From assembly GCA_963802795.1 (NCBI GenBank), contig CAWDJV010000004.1, forward strand, positions 310,001 through 374,000: DNA of 64,000 bases, read 5' to 3'. Below, piece by piece: positions 16,962-25,220 of this stretch. The stretch is from JAIBJN01 sp963802795 (GTDB lineage Bacteria; Actinomycetota; Thermoleophilia; Gaiellales; Gaiellaceae). A program made the position numbers and the translations under genes. The notes beneath the pieces are model-generated. The model did no database searches. It was not told the DNA's origin and saw only the letters and a list, made by a program, of their open reading frames with translations. Every line of letters begins with the position of its first letter. Positions within the stretch are counted from its first letter, which is position 1.

Positions 16962-17867
16962 TCATCGGAACCCGGTCCCGGACTGGCCCTGCACCGGCGG
17001 GGGGAAGAGCGCGTACCGGACGGCGCTCGCGCCCAGCGTCCACTCGGCGACCGCGAGCCGCGGCAGATAACGGCGGAACCGGCGCCGCAGCTCCGGCTGC
17101 GTGTCGAGCCGGCGGTAGATGACCGGCAGCCGCAGGAGCAGGAAATGGTGGATCGGAACGCGGGCGAAGAAACTCCGCAGCCGCCCCTCGTCGACGACGC
17201 GCCGGGTCCGCACGATCCCGTAGGCGACGCGCCGCTGCTGACGGCGGAGGTCCGCCCACGTCTCGCGATCGTGGTCGTGGTGGGCGTGGAAGCGCGGGTC
17301 GAAGACGAGCTCGTAGCCGGCCGACCGCGCGTCGGCGCTGAAGACACCGTCCTCCCCGCCGTAGCTCTCGTCCCAGCGGAAGGGCACGTCGCGCGGCACG
17401 GCCACGCAGTAGGAGGAGAGGAAGGGGACGCGGCGCGGCTCTCCGAGCGGCAGGTAGGGCGTCTCTCCCTGGAGGTGCGCAACCCACCCCCAGGCCGTCC
17501 GGCTGTCGAACGTGCGTGCGCATCCGACGAGAGCGTGCGGGAAGTCTTCGAGCGCGCGGGCGAGGCCGGCACCGAACCCGGGAGCCGGGATCGCGTCCGC
17601 GTCGAGAAAGACGACGACGGGCTGCGACGCAGCGGCCCAGCCGACGTTCCTCGCTCCGCCGGCGGAGCGGGACGTGTCGTTCGCGATGACGGTGGCGCCG
17701 GCGGCCGACGCGGCAGCGGCGGTGCCGTCCCTGGACGCGTCGTCGACGACGAGGATCTCGGCCGGCGCGGGCGTCTGGGCCGAGAGCGCCCCGACGACGC
17801 GGCCGATCGTGCGCTCGGCGTCGAACGCCGGGATGACGACGGTGACGTCCAGCTCGGTCTTATCCAT
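16962..17867 (-). CDS. GT2-family glycosyltransferase
   Basis: 301 aa starting at ATG 17867, which overlaps the end of the alpha/alpha-toroid gene by 8 nt. GT-A marks: VTVVIPAFDAERTIGRVVGAL, ILVVDDASRDGT, the DxD-type VVFLDADA, and SYGGEDGVFSADARSAG as the acceptor-side ED motif. It should transfer an activated sugar to a lipid-linked glycan on the inner face of the membrane. It shares low similarity with the GT2 at 11009 and is a different subfamily. Neighbours are an aldo/keto reductase and a toroid protein in one operon. Confidence 0.8.
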   Translation of the reverse strand: MDKTELDVTVVIPAFDAERTIGRVVGALSAQTPAPAEILVVDDASRDGTAAAASAAGATVIANDTSRSAGGARNVGWAAASQPVVVFLDADAIPAPGFGAGLARALEDFPHALVGCARTFDSRTAWGWVAHLQGETPYLPLGEPRRVPFLSSYCVAVPRDVPFRWDESYGGEDGVFSADARSAGYELVFDPRFHAHHDHDRETWADLRRQQRRVAYGIVRTRRVVDEGRLRSFFARVPIHHFLLLRLPVIYRRLDTQPELRRRFRRYLPRLAVAEWTLGASAVRYALFPPPVQGQSGTGFR

Positions 17868-19026
17868 GGCCGTCGGCGAGGATCCGCTCGCGCAGGGCGA
17901 GCGAGTCGGCGAGGAACTTCGCGGACCAGTTCGGGTACTGGAGCGGCGCGTAGCGTCCATAGACGGGAAACGAGCCGGGGACGGCGCCGTCGGTGGGCAG
18001 CCAGCCGCCGCGCGACTGGAGGCCTGCGGCCTGCGCGACTGCATCGAGGCCGGGCTGGAGGAGGCTCGCGTCGCCGGTCTCCTCGTAGAGACGGAGCCAG
18101 ACGCCGCCGTTCTGCGCGAGCCCTGTCACGGAGACGGAGCGGGAGCGCGGAGTCCAGTCGCGGTCGTAGGTGGCAGGCAGCCTCCTCAGGCGACGGAAGA
18201 CGGCGACGAGCGCCCGGGCGGTGCGGAGCGCGGCCTCTGTGTAGCGCTCGTCGCCGCTGAGCGCACCGCTCTCGAGCAGGCCGCGCGCCGTGTAGGCCAG
18301 CCCGTGACTGTTCGGCAGGTCTCCGGGCTTGAAGGAGCACCGCTCGAACCAGCCGTTCGGCTGCTGAACGGAGAGCACCCAGTCGAGATGGCGGGTCGCC
18401 GCCTCGCGAAAGGCGTCTTCGCCGGTCGCATCGGCGAGCCTGAGGAGAGCCCAGGCCACCCGCGCGTCGTAGGCGTGGGGGATCCCGTGGTGCTCGTGCT
18501 CTCCCTGCCAGGTCCCGTCTGCCTGCTGCGTGCGCTCGAGCCAGCGCCCGGCCCGGCCGGCAGCCTCGAGGAAGCCTCCGTCGGCGAGCTGCCCGTGGAG
18601 GTCGAGCCAGCCGAAGATCACCATGCCCGTGTTGAAGGCGACCGACTTGCCCGGAGGGGATCGAAGCGCGCCCTCCATCACGCCGCCGTCGGAGTTCTGC
18701 ACCTCGATCTCCCACTCGCCCATCTCCCGCGCGCGCTCGACGAGCGTCGCGTCGCCGGTTCGGGCGGCGTGCTCGAGGAGCGTCCCGATCACGTAGCCCG
18801 TCGTCTCCGGGAACGCGGGCATCCACCCGCGCAGGAGGTGGTAGCCGAGCGAGGAGCCGCGCCTGCCCGTGACGTCGTGGGTGAGGCAGAGCCAGCGGAT
18901 CGCGGCCTCCAGCGCCCCGTCCGGAACGCCCGCCCCGGGCTGCGAGCGGCCGAGCCCCGCCCGCACCGTGTCTCCCACGGCCAGCATCGGCAACGCGAGC
19001 GCGCGTCGCAGGACATCCCCCTTCAT
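17860..19026 (-). CDS. alpha/alpha-toroid (prenyltransferase/squalene-cyclase-like repeat) protein
   Basis: 388 aa from ATG 19026. Repeating helix pairs with conserved Gly-Trp/Gly-Tyr turns (TTGYVIGTLLEHA, NSDGGVMEGA, QQADGTWQGEHEH, QQPNGWFERCSF, NGGVWLRLYEETG) describe an alpha6/alpha6-type toroid as found in terpene cyclases, prenyltransferase beta subunits and some polysaccharide lyases and hydrolases. No DxDD or zinc-ligand motif was recognised, so cyclase activity is unlikely. In a glycan locus an uncharacterised glycoside hydrolase, lyase or epimerase is the more probable identity. Positioned between WecG-like and GT2 genes in the operon. Confidence 0.55.
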   Translation of the reverse strand: MKGDVLRRALALPMLAVGDTVRAGLGRSQPGAGVPDGALEAAIRWLCLTHDVTGRRGSSLGYHLLRGWMPAFPETTGYVIGTLLEHAARTGDATLVERAREMGEWEIEVQNSDGGVMEGALRSPPGKSVAFNTGMVIFGWLDLHGQLADGGFLEAAGRAGRWLERTQQADGTWQGEHEHHGIPHAYDARVAWALLRLADATGEDAFREAATRHLDWVLSVQQPNGWFERCSFKPGDLPNSHGLAYTARGLLESGALSGDERYTEAALRTARALVAVFRRLRRLPATYDRDWTPRSRSVSVTGLAQNGGVWLRLYEETGDASLLQPGLDAVAQAAGLQSRGGWLPTDGAVPGSFPVYGRYAPLQYPNWSAKFLADSLALRERILADGHG

Positions 19027-19031
19027 TCGAG

Positions 19032-19820
19032 CTACCCCCCGCGGCGGACGAGCTCGCGGGCCAGCAGCCCGACGAAGCGGGCATTCGTGCGCAGGTACCG
19101 GGGCCCGAGGCGGCGGGGCTCCTGCACGAAGCGGTAGAACCATTCGAGCCCGAAGCGTTGCATCCACGAAGGTGCCCGCTTCGTCTCGCCGGCGACGACG
19201 TCGATCGAGCCCCCGACCCCCATCGCGAACGGCACGCCCAGCTCGGCGGCGTGCTCGGCGAGCCAGTACTCCTTGCGCGGCGAGCTCATCGCCACGAGCA
19301 GGATCTGAGGCTCCGCCGCGCGGACGACCTCGCAGACCTCGGCGGTCTCCTCGTCGGCGAAGTAGCCGTGGTGGAGCCCGGCGAGGACGAGGCGCGGGTA
19401 GCGCTCCGCGAGCCGCGCGGCCGCGGTCTCGAGCACCTCCTGCCTCGCTCCGAGCACGAAGACACGGTAGCCCCGCTCCTCCGCGAGCTCCAGCAGCCGG
19501 AACATGAGGTCGATACCGGCCACGCGCTCGGGCAGCGGGTCGCCGAGCAACCGGGACGCCCAGACGAGCGGCTGGCCGTCCACGCTGACCAGCTCGCAGC
19601 GCTCGACGATCTCCCTGAGGCGCTGGTCGTCCCGCAGCGCCACGATCTTGGCCACGTTGACCGAGACGTGCTGTGCCGGCCCCCCGGCGTCGACGATCTC
19701 CGCGCAGCGGCGGACGGTCTCGTCCATGTCGAGCCGGTCGATGTCGCAGCCGAGAATCCTGGCCCGATCCGGCACCGCGTCCTCCCGCACGGGCTCGATG
19801 CTGAGGCCGGCGACGCTCAC
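19032..19820 (-). CDS. WecG/TagA/CpsF-family glycosyltransferase (GT26)
   Basis: 262 aa, the usual size for GT26. Motifs: HVSVNVAKIVALRDD, VSVDGQPLVWASRLLG, the GYRVFVLGARQEVLE donor region, and the C-terminal MGVGGSIDVVAGETKRAP and FGLEWFYRFVQEPRRLGPRYL. Members add UDP-ManNAc or a related sugar to a polyprenyl-PP-linked GlcNAc, as in teichoic-acid linkage unit and enterobacterial common antigen synthesis. Its start overlaps wecB by 4 nt, and WecB makes UDP-ManNAc, so the two steps are coupled genetically. Confidence 0.9.
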   Translation of the reverse strand: MSVAGLSIEPVREDAVPDRARILGCDIDRLDMDETVRRCAEIVDAGGPAQHVSVNVAKIVALRDDQRLREIVERCELVSVDGQPLVWASRLLGDPLPERVAGIDLMFRLLELAEERGYRVFVLGARQEVLETAAARLAERYPRLVLAGLHHGYFADEETAEVCEVVRAAEPQILLVAMSSPRKEYWLAEHAAELGVPFAMGVGGSIDVVAGETKRAPSWMQRFGLEWFYRFVQEPRRLGPRYLRTNARFVGLLARELVRRGG

Positions 19821-20932
19821 GCGCCCGTCGCGACCGACGTGCCGGCAGACCCGAACTCGGCGGCGATGACGTCGGCGACGCGCTCAGCGGCATGGCCGTC
19901 CCAGAGCGGAATCGCGCACGGCGCCGGGGCGTCGCCCGAGGGGCGAAGAGCGGCGATCGCGGCGGGGTCCTCGCCGATCAGCGTGTTCGTGCCCTGCGCA
20001 ATCGTGATCGGGCGCTCGGTGTTCGCGCGCAGCGTGTAGCAGGGCACTCCGAGCGCTGCCGCCTCCTCCTGCAGCCCGCCGGAGTCGGTGACGATCAGGC
20101 CCGCGCCGCACTCGAGAGAGAGAAAGTCGAGGTAACCGAGCGGCTCGAGGCACACGACCCCGGCGCGCTCGAGGCGCTCGAGCCCACCGTCCGCCGCGAG
20201 CCGCGCCCGCGTGCGCGGATGAACCGGGAACAGGACGTGCGTCTTTCCTGCGAGGGCGGAGAGCGCCTCCACGATCGCGCGCAGCCGCGCCTCGACGTCG
20301 ACGTTCGAGGGCCGATGCAGCGTGACGAGCGCATAGCTCCTCTCCTCGGCGCGGTGCTCGCTCCAGAGCTGCCGCGCCCTCGCCCGGCGCTCGAACCGCC
20401 GGAGCGTGTCGATCATCGTGTTCCCGACGTAATGGACCTTCTCGGCCGGGATCCCCTCGGCGGCGAGGTTCTCGTTCGCGTCGGGGCTGTGCGTGAACAG
20501 GAGCTCCGAGAGCCGGTCCGTCAGCACCCGGTTCTGCTCCTCGGGCATCGTCCAGTCGCGCGAGCGGAGGCCCGACTCGACGTGGGCCACGGGTACACCC
20601 AGCTTCGAGGCCGCGAGCGAGCAGGCGAGGGTGGCGTTCACGTCGCCGCTGACGACGACGAGGTCGGGGCGCTCCTCGAGGAGGACGCGCTCGAAGGCGA
20701 TGAGCGTGAACCCGGTCTGCTCGCCGTGCGAGCCCGAGCCGATTCCCAGGAAGCGGTCAGGTCTCGGGAAGCCGAGGTCGTCGAGGATCTCGCTGGACAT
20801 GCGCGCGTCGTAGTGCTGGCCCGTGTGGACGACGAGCTGCCGGAACAGCCCGCGCCGCCCCACGGCCTCGATGACCGGCGCCATCTTGACGAAGTTGGGG
20901 CGGGCTCCGACTGCGAAGACGATTGTGCTCAT
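19817..20932 (-). CDS. wecB: UDP-N-acetylglucosamine 2-epimerase (non-hydrolysing)
   Basis: 371 aa, normal length. Recognised by AVGARPNFVKMAPVI at the N-terminus, VHTGQHYDARMS, GSHGEQTG, VVSGDVNATLACSLAASKLG, and TDSGGLQEEAAALGVPCYTLRANTERPITI. It interconverts UDP-GlcNAc and UDP-ManNAc in the cytoplasm. It is followed by the WecG/TagA-like transferase with a 4-nt overlap and preceded by a polyprenyl-phosphate sugar transferase 52 nt upstream. UDP-ManNAc could also feed the second nucleotide-sugar cluster at 45.9-50.9 kb, which holds a UDP-HexNAc dehydrogenase. Confidence 0.93.
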   Translation of the reverse strand: MSTIVFAVGARPNFVKMAPVIEAVGRRGLFRQLVVHTGQHYDARMSSEILDDLGFPRPDRFLGIGSGSHGEQTGFTLIAFERVLLEERPDLVVVSGDVNATLACSLAASKLGVPVAHVESGLRSRDWTMPEEQNRVLTDRLSELLFTHSPDANENLAAEGIPAEKVHYVGNTMIDTLRRFERRARARQLWSEHRAEERSYALVTLHRPSNVDVEARLRAIVEALSALAGKTHVLFPVHPRTRARLAADGGLERLERAGVVCLEPLGYLDFLSLECGAGLIVTDSGGLQEEAAALGVPCYTLRANTERPITIAQGTNTLIGEDPAAIAALRPSGDAPAPCAIPLWDGHAAERVADVIAAEFGSAGTSVATGA

Positions 20933-20984
20933 CTGGAAAGACCCGGACTAAGTGTGGCTGACGACAGGCGTGGCCACCAGGGGC

Positions 20985-22502
20985 CTAGCACGACCTCGCC
21001 CGGAAGAGCTCCGGGATCGTGCGGAGAATGAGCTTGAGGTCGTTGAGGAGCGACCAGGTGGTGACGTAGACGTAGTCGAGCCCCACCATCTCCTCGAACC
21101 CGATGTCGTCGCGGCCGAGCACCTGCCAGAGGCCGGTGATGCCCGGCTTCAGGTTGAGACGCTGCCGGCGCCAGTCGATGACGTGCTGGTCCTCCTCGAG
21201 GATGAGCGGTCGCGGCCCGACGAGGCTCATCTCACCCCGGACGACGTTGAGGAGCTGCGGAAGCTCGTCGATCGAGAAGCGGCGGAGCCACGACCCGCAC
21301 CGTGTCACGCGGGGATCGTTGGGGATCTTGAACATGCGCGGGTCATCGTCGAGGTGCTTGTTCAGGGCGGCGAAGTCCCGCTTCCGAGCGTCCGCGTCCA
21401 CGCTCATCGTCCTGAACTTGAAGATCTCGAACGTCTGCTCCTCCGCGCCCATCCGGAGCTGGCGGAAGAAGACCGGGCCGCGTGAGTCGAGCTTGATCCA
21501 CACCGCGACCGCGGCGAAGACAGGGGCGAGGATGATGAGCCCGCAGACGGAGAGCGCAAGGTCCATCGCACGCTTCAGCGTGCGCGACGACCGCGAGAGG
21601 CGGAGGGCCGGCAGTCCGATGAGCGGAACTCCTTCGGCGGTGTGGATGCCGACGTTCGTCCCGATGACCTCGAAGAAGCGCGGGACGAGGTCGATCTGGA
21701 CGTCGAGGTACTTCAGCGAGCGGATGAGGGCGAGCATCTCCCCGTGGGAGTCGTTCGAGAAGGCGACGATGACGCGCTCGACGTCGAGGATCTGCACCAG
21801 CTGAGGCAGCTGCCGGGCCTCGCCCAGGAGGGGGATGTCGCTCAGCGACTCCGGCCGATCCTTCGGCCGGTCGTCCACGAAGCCGACGAGGTTGAGGCCG
21901 TACTCCGGATGATTTCGGAGCTTTTTGGCGACGAGCTGGCCGACGTCGCCGGCGCCGACGATGACCGTGTTCTGGAGGTAGGCAAGGTGCCCGCGCGCGA
22001 CCGTGCGGGCAACCGCGCGGCCCGCCGTGATCGCCACGATGGCGAGTAGCCAGAAGCTGACCAGCCGCGCGAAGCCGGGCTCGGCCTTGTGCGTCAGCTC
22101 GGCGAAGGCGAAGAGGAGCCAGCTCCCGACCGTGACGAGGTGGAAGACGCCCACGAGATCGTCGGCGGTCGAGTGGTCGGTGCGCACCTCGTCGTGGTCG
22201 TAGAGCCCGTACAGCTTCGCGACCACCACCCAGGCCGGGAGGCTGAGGCAGAAGACCAGCAGCTCGACGTGCGCGCCGATCGTGTCGGACCGTGCGCTCT
22301 GGTCGACGAGGAGCGTGGCCGCGGCGAACGCGAGGACCAGCCCGATCAGGTCGGCGCCCACGAGCATCCGCCGGACGAGCCAGCCGCGATGCATGCGCGC
22401 CGGCTTGTCTCGACGCCGCTCGAGGATCTGAAGGGTGCGCGGGTCGAGCGCGACCGGAGCGTCGCCTGTCCCCGGCCCGACGTAAGGGTCGACTACGGTC
22501 AT
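20985..22502 (-). CDS. polyprenyl-phosphate sugar-1-phosphate transferase (WbaP/WcaJ type)
   Basis: 505 aa: an N-terminal four-span membrane region, a central CoA-binding-like domain (VIVGAGDVGQLVAKKLRNHPEYGLNLVGFVDD region), one further span near residue 310, and the C-terminal bacterial sugar transferase domain with FFRQLRMG, FKFRTM, RFSIDELPQLLNV, LVGPRP and KPGITGLWQV. It starts repeat-unit synthesis by moving hexose-1-phosphate from a UDP-sugar to undecaprenyl phosphate. It is the first gene of the minus-strand operon reaching 14305, the natural place for an initiating enzyme. The hexose (glucose or galactose) is not predictable. Confidence 0.9.
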   Translation of the reverse strand: MTVVDPYVGPGTGDAPVALDPRTLQILERRRDKPARMHRGWLVRRMLVGADLIGLVLAFAAATLLVDQSARSDTIGAHVELLVFCLSLPAWVVVAKLYGLYDHDEVRTDHSTADDLVGVFHLVTVGSWLLFAFAELTHKAEPGFARLVSFWLLAIVAITAGRAVARTVARGHLAYLQNTVIVGAGDVGQLVAKKLRNHPEYGLNLVGFVDDRPKDRPESLSDIPLLGEARQLPQLVQILDVERVIVAFSNDSHGEMLALIRSLKYLDVQIDLVPRFFEVIGTNVGIHTAEGVPLIGLPALRLSRSSRTLKRAMDLALSVCGLIILAPVFAAVAVWIKLDSRGPVFFRQLRMGAEEQTFEIFKFRTMSVDADARKRDFAALNKHLDDDPRMFKIPNDPRVTRCGSWLRRFSIDELPQLLNVVRGEMSLVGPRPLILEEDQHVIDWRRQRLNLKPGITGLWQVLGRDDIGFEEMVGLDYVYVTTWSLLNDLKLILRTIPELFRARSC

Positions 22503-22802
22503 CGCTCTCGGACCTCGGCCGGTCTAGCCGCGTCCCTCACCCGCTGTTGCCGCATCTAGCCACTCCCCCTTGCTGGAAAACTCCCGCCCACAGCCCGCCG
22601 CCTCCCTGAGCGAGCCTAGACAGTCCGAAATTACAACTCGAAGCGCACGCCAGCAATGAACGAAAGGACGGCCTGCGCAACCCCTTTCTTCCCCGACTCT
22701 GGACTTTCGGCTAGGTCGAAAAGCGATGTCCCGGGCGGCCCTCGCGTCGAGCGAGGCCCGGCGGGGGCCTGCCCGAGACCGTGGGGGTCGTAAGATCGGG
22801 CC
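22503..22802. other. 300-nt divergent intergenic region
   Basis: Separates the divergently transcribed sugar transferase and methyltransferase genes, so it must hold both promoters. It is less GC-rich than its surroundings (for example around 22620-22660 and 22670-22730), as expected for promoter DNA. A 45-codon plus-strand frame at 22656-22793 has no ribosome-binding site and I do not call it. No clear operator repeat was seen. Confidence 0.5.
22791..22796 (+). promoter_or_regulatory. minus-10-like TAAGAT for a leaderless methyltransferase mRNA
   Basis: TAAGAT lies 6 nt before the GTG at 22803, with no Shine-Dalgarno sequence between. Transcription about 7 nt downstream would start at the GTG itself. 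The same arrangement recurs before five other genes in the window. Confidence 0.45.
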
Positions 22803-24011
22803 GTGGCAACGCTGAGCCCGACGACTGTGCTCAGGCGGGCGGCCGAGCTCGAGGTGCGAGTGACGGCGGCCGGCGACGTTCTCGTGGCCGGCGAGGGTGG
22901 CCTCGTCAGCGGCGGGCCGCACGGCCTGGCCATCCTCGACTCGTTCTCGTCGCCGTCGACCCTCGCGGAGGCGCTGGAGACGCTCGGACCACGGGCGAGC
23001 GGCGGGCAGGACTGGATCGACCTCAGCGCGGCCGTCGTGCGCCTCGCCGAGGCGGGCGTCCTGCGGGCCGAAGGAGATCCTGACACGGACACCGGGCGCG
23101 TCGCGACCTCTTCGTTCGACTCGCCCGGGCCTCACGTCGCCATGCTCGAAGACCGTGCCCGAACCTCCGCGTTCCTCGCCGCGCTCGAGGAGCTGGTCGG
23201 CCCCGACGACGTGGTCGTCGACATCGGCACGGGGACCGGCGTGCTTGCGATCGGCGCGGCGCGGGCCGGAGCGCGGCACGTCTATGCGCTGGAGGCGACC
23301 CCGCTCGCCCGGCACGCGCGCGAGGTGGCTGTGGCAAACGGTCTCGGGGACCGGATCACGGTCGTGGAGGGCTGGTCGACCCGCGTCACGCTCCCCGAGC
23401 GCGGCACACTCGCCGTGGCCGAGATCCTGGGGAGCGACGCGCTCGAGGAGCGCGCGCTCCAGGCCCTGCTCGACGCCCGCAAGCGGCTGCTCGCGCCGCA
23501 CGCACGCCTGATCCCCTCGGCGGTCAGCATCTTCGGCGTGCCGGTCGCAATCCCGGAGGATCGCCTCGACGCGCTGACCTTCACGCACGCCAACACTGAG
23601 CGCTGGCGCTCGTGGTACGGGGTCGAGTTCGAACCGCTCACGCGCTACGCCGCGCGCCTACGCCACCGGGTCACTGCTCAGCTCGACGAGGTGCGCGAAT
23701 GGACCACCTTGAGCGAGCCGGTGCTCCTTGCCAAGCTCGACTTGACCGAGTGGGAGACGCCGGTCCTCGAGGTGACCCGGTCGGCGACGGCGACCTCGGC
23801 GGGCAGGGCCAACGCCGCGATCGCGTTCTTCGAGGCCGCACTCAGCCCCGGCGTCGTTCTCTCGACCGACCCCGCGCGCACGGGAGGCCCCACGTCCTGG
23901 GGCATCCCGGTCTGGCTCGCTTCCGAGCCGGTCGAGCTCCGCCCGGGCGAGGCCTTCTCGCTCGAGTACGCGTCGAGCGGCGCCGGGGGCAGCCTGCGGC
24001 TTCTCGGCTGA
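22803..24011 (+). CDS. PRMT-like SAM methyltransferase with RRE-like N-terminal domain
   Basis: 402 aa. Residues about 15-90 have a PqqD/RRE-like pattern: a short beta-rich segment (LEVRVTAAGDVLVAG), GLAILDSFSS, TLAEALETLG, and a final helix LSAAVVRLAEAGVLRA. Residues about 130-215 form a class I SAM domain (VVVDIGTGTGVLAIGAARAG) with ALEATPLARHAREVAVANGL and LPERGTLAVAEILGSDALEE, resembling the double-E loop of protein arginine methyltransferases. The C-terminal part is beta-barrel-like, as in PRMTs. It precedes an ABC transporter and lasso-type genes, so a role in peptide modification is an attractive inference, but a housekeeping protein methyltransferase cannot be excluded. Start GTG 22803 follows a TAAGAT box. 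Confidence 0.6.
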   Translation: MATLSPTTVLRRAAELEVRVTAAGDVLVAGEGGLVSGGPHGLAILDSFSSPSTLAEALETLGPRASGGQDWIDLSAAVVRLAEAGVLRAEGDPDTDTGRVATSSFDSPGPHVAMLEDRARTSAFLAALEELVGPDDVVVDIGTGTGVLAIGAARAGARHVYALEATPLARHAREVAVANGLGDRITVVEGWSTRVTLPERGTLAVAEILGSDALEERALQALLDARKRLLAPHARLIPSAVSIFGVPVAIPEDRLDALTFTHANTERWRSWYGVEFEPLTRYAARLRHRVTAQLDEVREWTTLSEPVLLAKLDLTEWETPVLEVTRSATATSAGRANAAIAFFEAALSPGVVLSTDPARTGGPTSWGIPVWLASEPVELRPGEAFSLEYASSGAGGSLRLLG

Positions 24012-24062
24012 GCCGGATCACGCCGGCGCGGCTTCAGAAAGGGGACTCGCCTTTCCGTGCGC

Positions 24063-24116
24063 ACCGTCTACCCTGTGTAGGCGAAGGGCTGCGTCGCGGC
24101 CGGTGCGGCGCGACGC
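24063..24116 (+). promoter_or_regulatory. promoter-like 13-mer followed by a GC-rich hairpin upstream of the exporter operon
   Basis: ACCGTCTACCCTG (24063-24075) repeats the motif at 10357-10369. Sixteen nt later comes an 8-bp perfect inverted repeat, GCGTCGCG (24091-24098) and CGCGACGC (24109-24116), with a 10-nt loop, which would fold in the 5' leader of the ABC transporter mRNA. No U-tract follows, so it is not a standard terminator. Confidence 0.35.
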
Positions 24117-24197
24117 GGACGGAAGAGAATCACTGGTGTACGCGGCCTACACGACATCTGGCACCCGCCGGCTCCTTCTCGGGAGGTAGCGCGAGGC

Positions 24198-25220
24198 GTG
24201 GCTTCGCTCGACTCGCACGCACCGGCGCTCTCCAGTACCGAGCGCGCCGCGCCGCCTCAGCCGGCCGCCCCGCCGCTCGTCGAGATCAGGGACGTGGTTC
24301 GCCGCTTCGGTCAGGTGACCGCGCTCGACGGTGTCTCGCTCCTCGTGCGCGGCGGCGAGATCCACGCCCTCCTCGGCCCCAACGGCGCGGGGAAGACGAC
24401 CCTGCTCCGCGTCCTGACGGGGCTCGTGGACGCCGACGCCGGCCACGTGCGCATCGCGGGCTGCGACCCGAAGGGCAGCGGTCGGGCGCTCCGGGCCCGC
24501 GTCGGCACCGTCCCGTCGGGCGACCGGACGCTCTATCTCCGGCTCACCGGCCTCGAGAACCTCGTTTTCTTCGCGAGGCTGCAAGGGCTTCGGCGCCGGG
24601 CGGCTACCCGACGCGCGTACGAGGTCCTCGAGGGGGTCGGGCTCCAGGACGCTGCACGGAAGCGCGTCGGCGTCTACTCCCACGGGATGCAGAAGCGGCT
24701 CTCCGTGGCGCGGGCGCTCATCGTCGACCCGGCGGTGCTGCTCGTCGACGAGGCCACGCACGATCTCGACCCCGAGGCGGCGGAGAACGTGCGCGGGCTT
24801 GTGCGCGACCTGGCCGCCCGAGGGACCGCGATCGTCTGGACGACGCAACGCGTCGACGAGATCCGGGGCTTCGCGGGCGCCGTGACGCTGCTCGCGCGAG
24901 GGCGCGTCCGCTTCGCCGGCACCGTCCAGGAGCTGATGGCGCACGCGCTGCCCCGGCGGTACCTGCTCCGGCTGCTGGACACGCGCGCGAACGGCCGGGC
25001 TCCCTTGCCGGCGCTCGAGGCCCGGCTCGCGGGGATCGGGTCGATCGAGGCGACCTCCGACGATTCGACCCACTTCGCCATGTTCCTGAAGGACGGGGCC
25101 GTTCTCGGTGACGCGCTCGCGGCCGTTCGCGAGGCGGGCTTCCAGCTCCTCTCCTGCCGCGACGAGCGCTCCGAGGTGGAAGAGGCGTTCCTGACGTTGA
25201 CGCGCGAGGGAGACGCATGA
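24198..25220 (+). CDS. ABC transporter ATP-binding protein (RiPP cluster exporter)
   Basis: 340 aa. Walker A LLGPNGAGKTT at about 59-68, ABC signature as the variant VYSHGMQKRLSVARAL, Walker B AVLLVDEATHDLD, all in the DrrA/CcmA-like ABC-2 exporter branch. The first 25 residues are Ala/Pro rich and probably disordered. It energises export together with the permease encoded by the next gene (4-nt overlap). Its place directly before a PqqD-like protein and lasso maturation genes suggests it exports the mature peptide and may confer self-immunity. GTG 24198 is preceded by GGGAGG at 24181-24186. Confidence 0.85.
   Translation: MASLDSHAPALSSTERAAPPQPAAPPLVEIRDVVRRFGQVTALDGVSLLVRGGEIHALLGPNGAGKTTLLRVLTGLVDADAGHVRIAGCDPKGSGRALRARVGTVPSGDRTLYLRLTGLENLVFFARLQGLRRRAATRRAYEVLEGVGLQDAARKRVGVYSHGMQKRLSVARALIVDPAVLLVDEATHDLDPEAAENVRGLVRDLAARGTAIVWTTQRVDEIRGFAGAVTLLARGRVRFAGTVQELMAHALPRRYLLRLLDTRANGRAPLPALEARLAGIGSIEATSDDSTHFAMFLKDGAVLGDALAAVREAGFQLLSCRDERSEVEEAFLTLTREGDA

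Noticed and set aside
22656..22793. 45-codon plus-strand frame in the 22.5-22.8 kb gap
   Set aside because: No ribosome-binding site, composition like non-coding DNA, and it overlaps the putative methyltransferase promoter. Considered as a RiPP precursor but has no leader motif.
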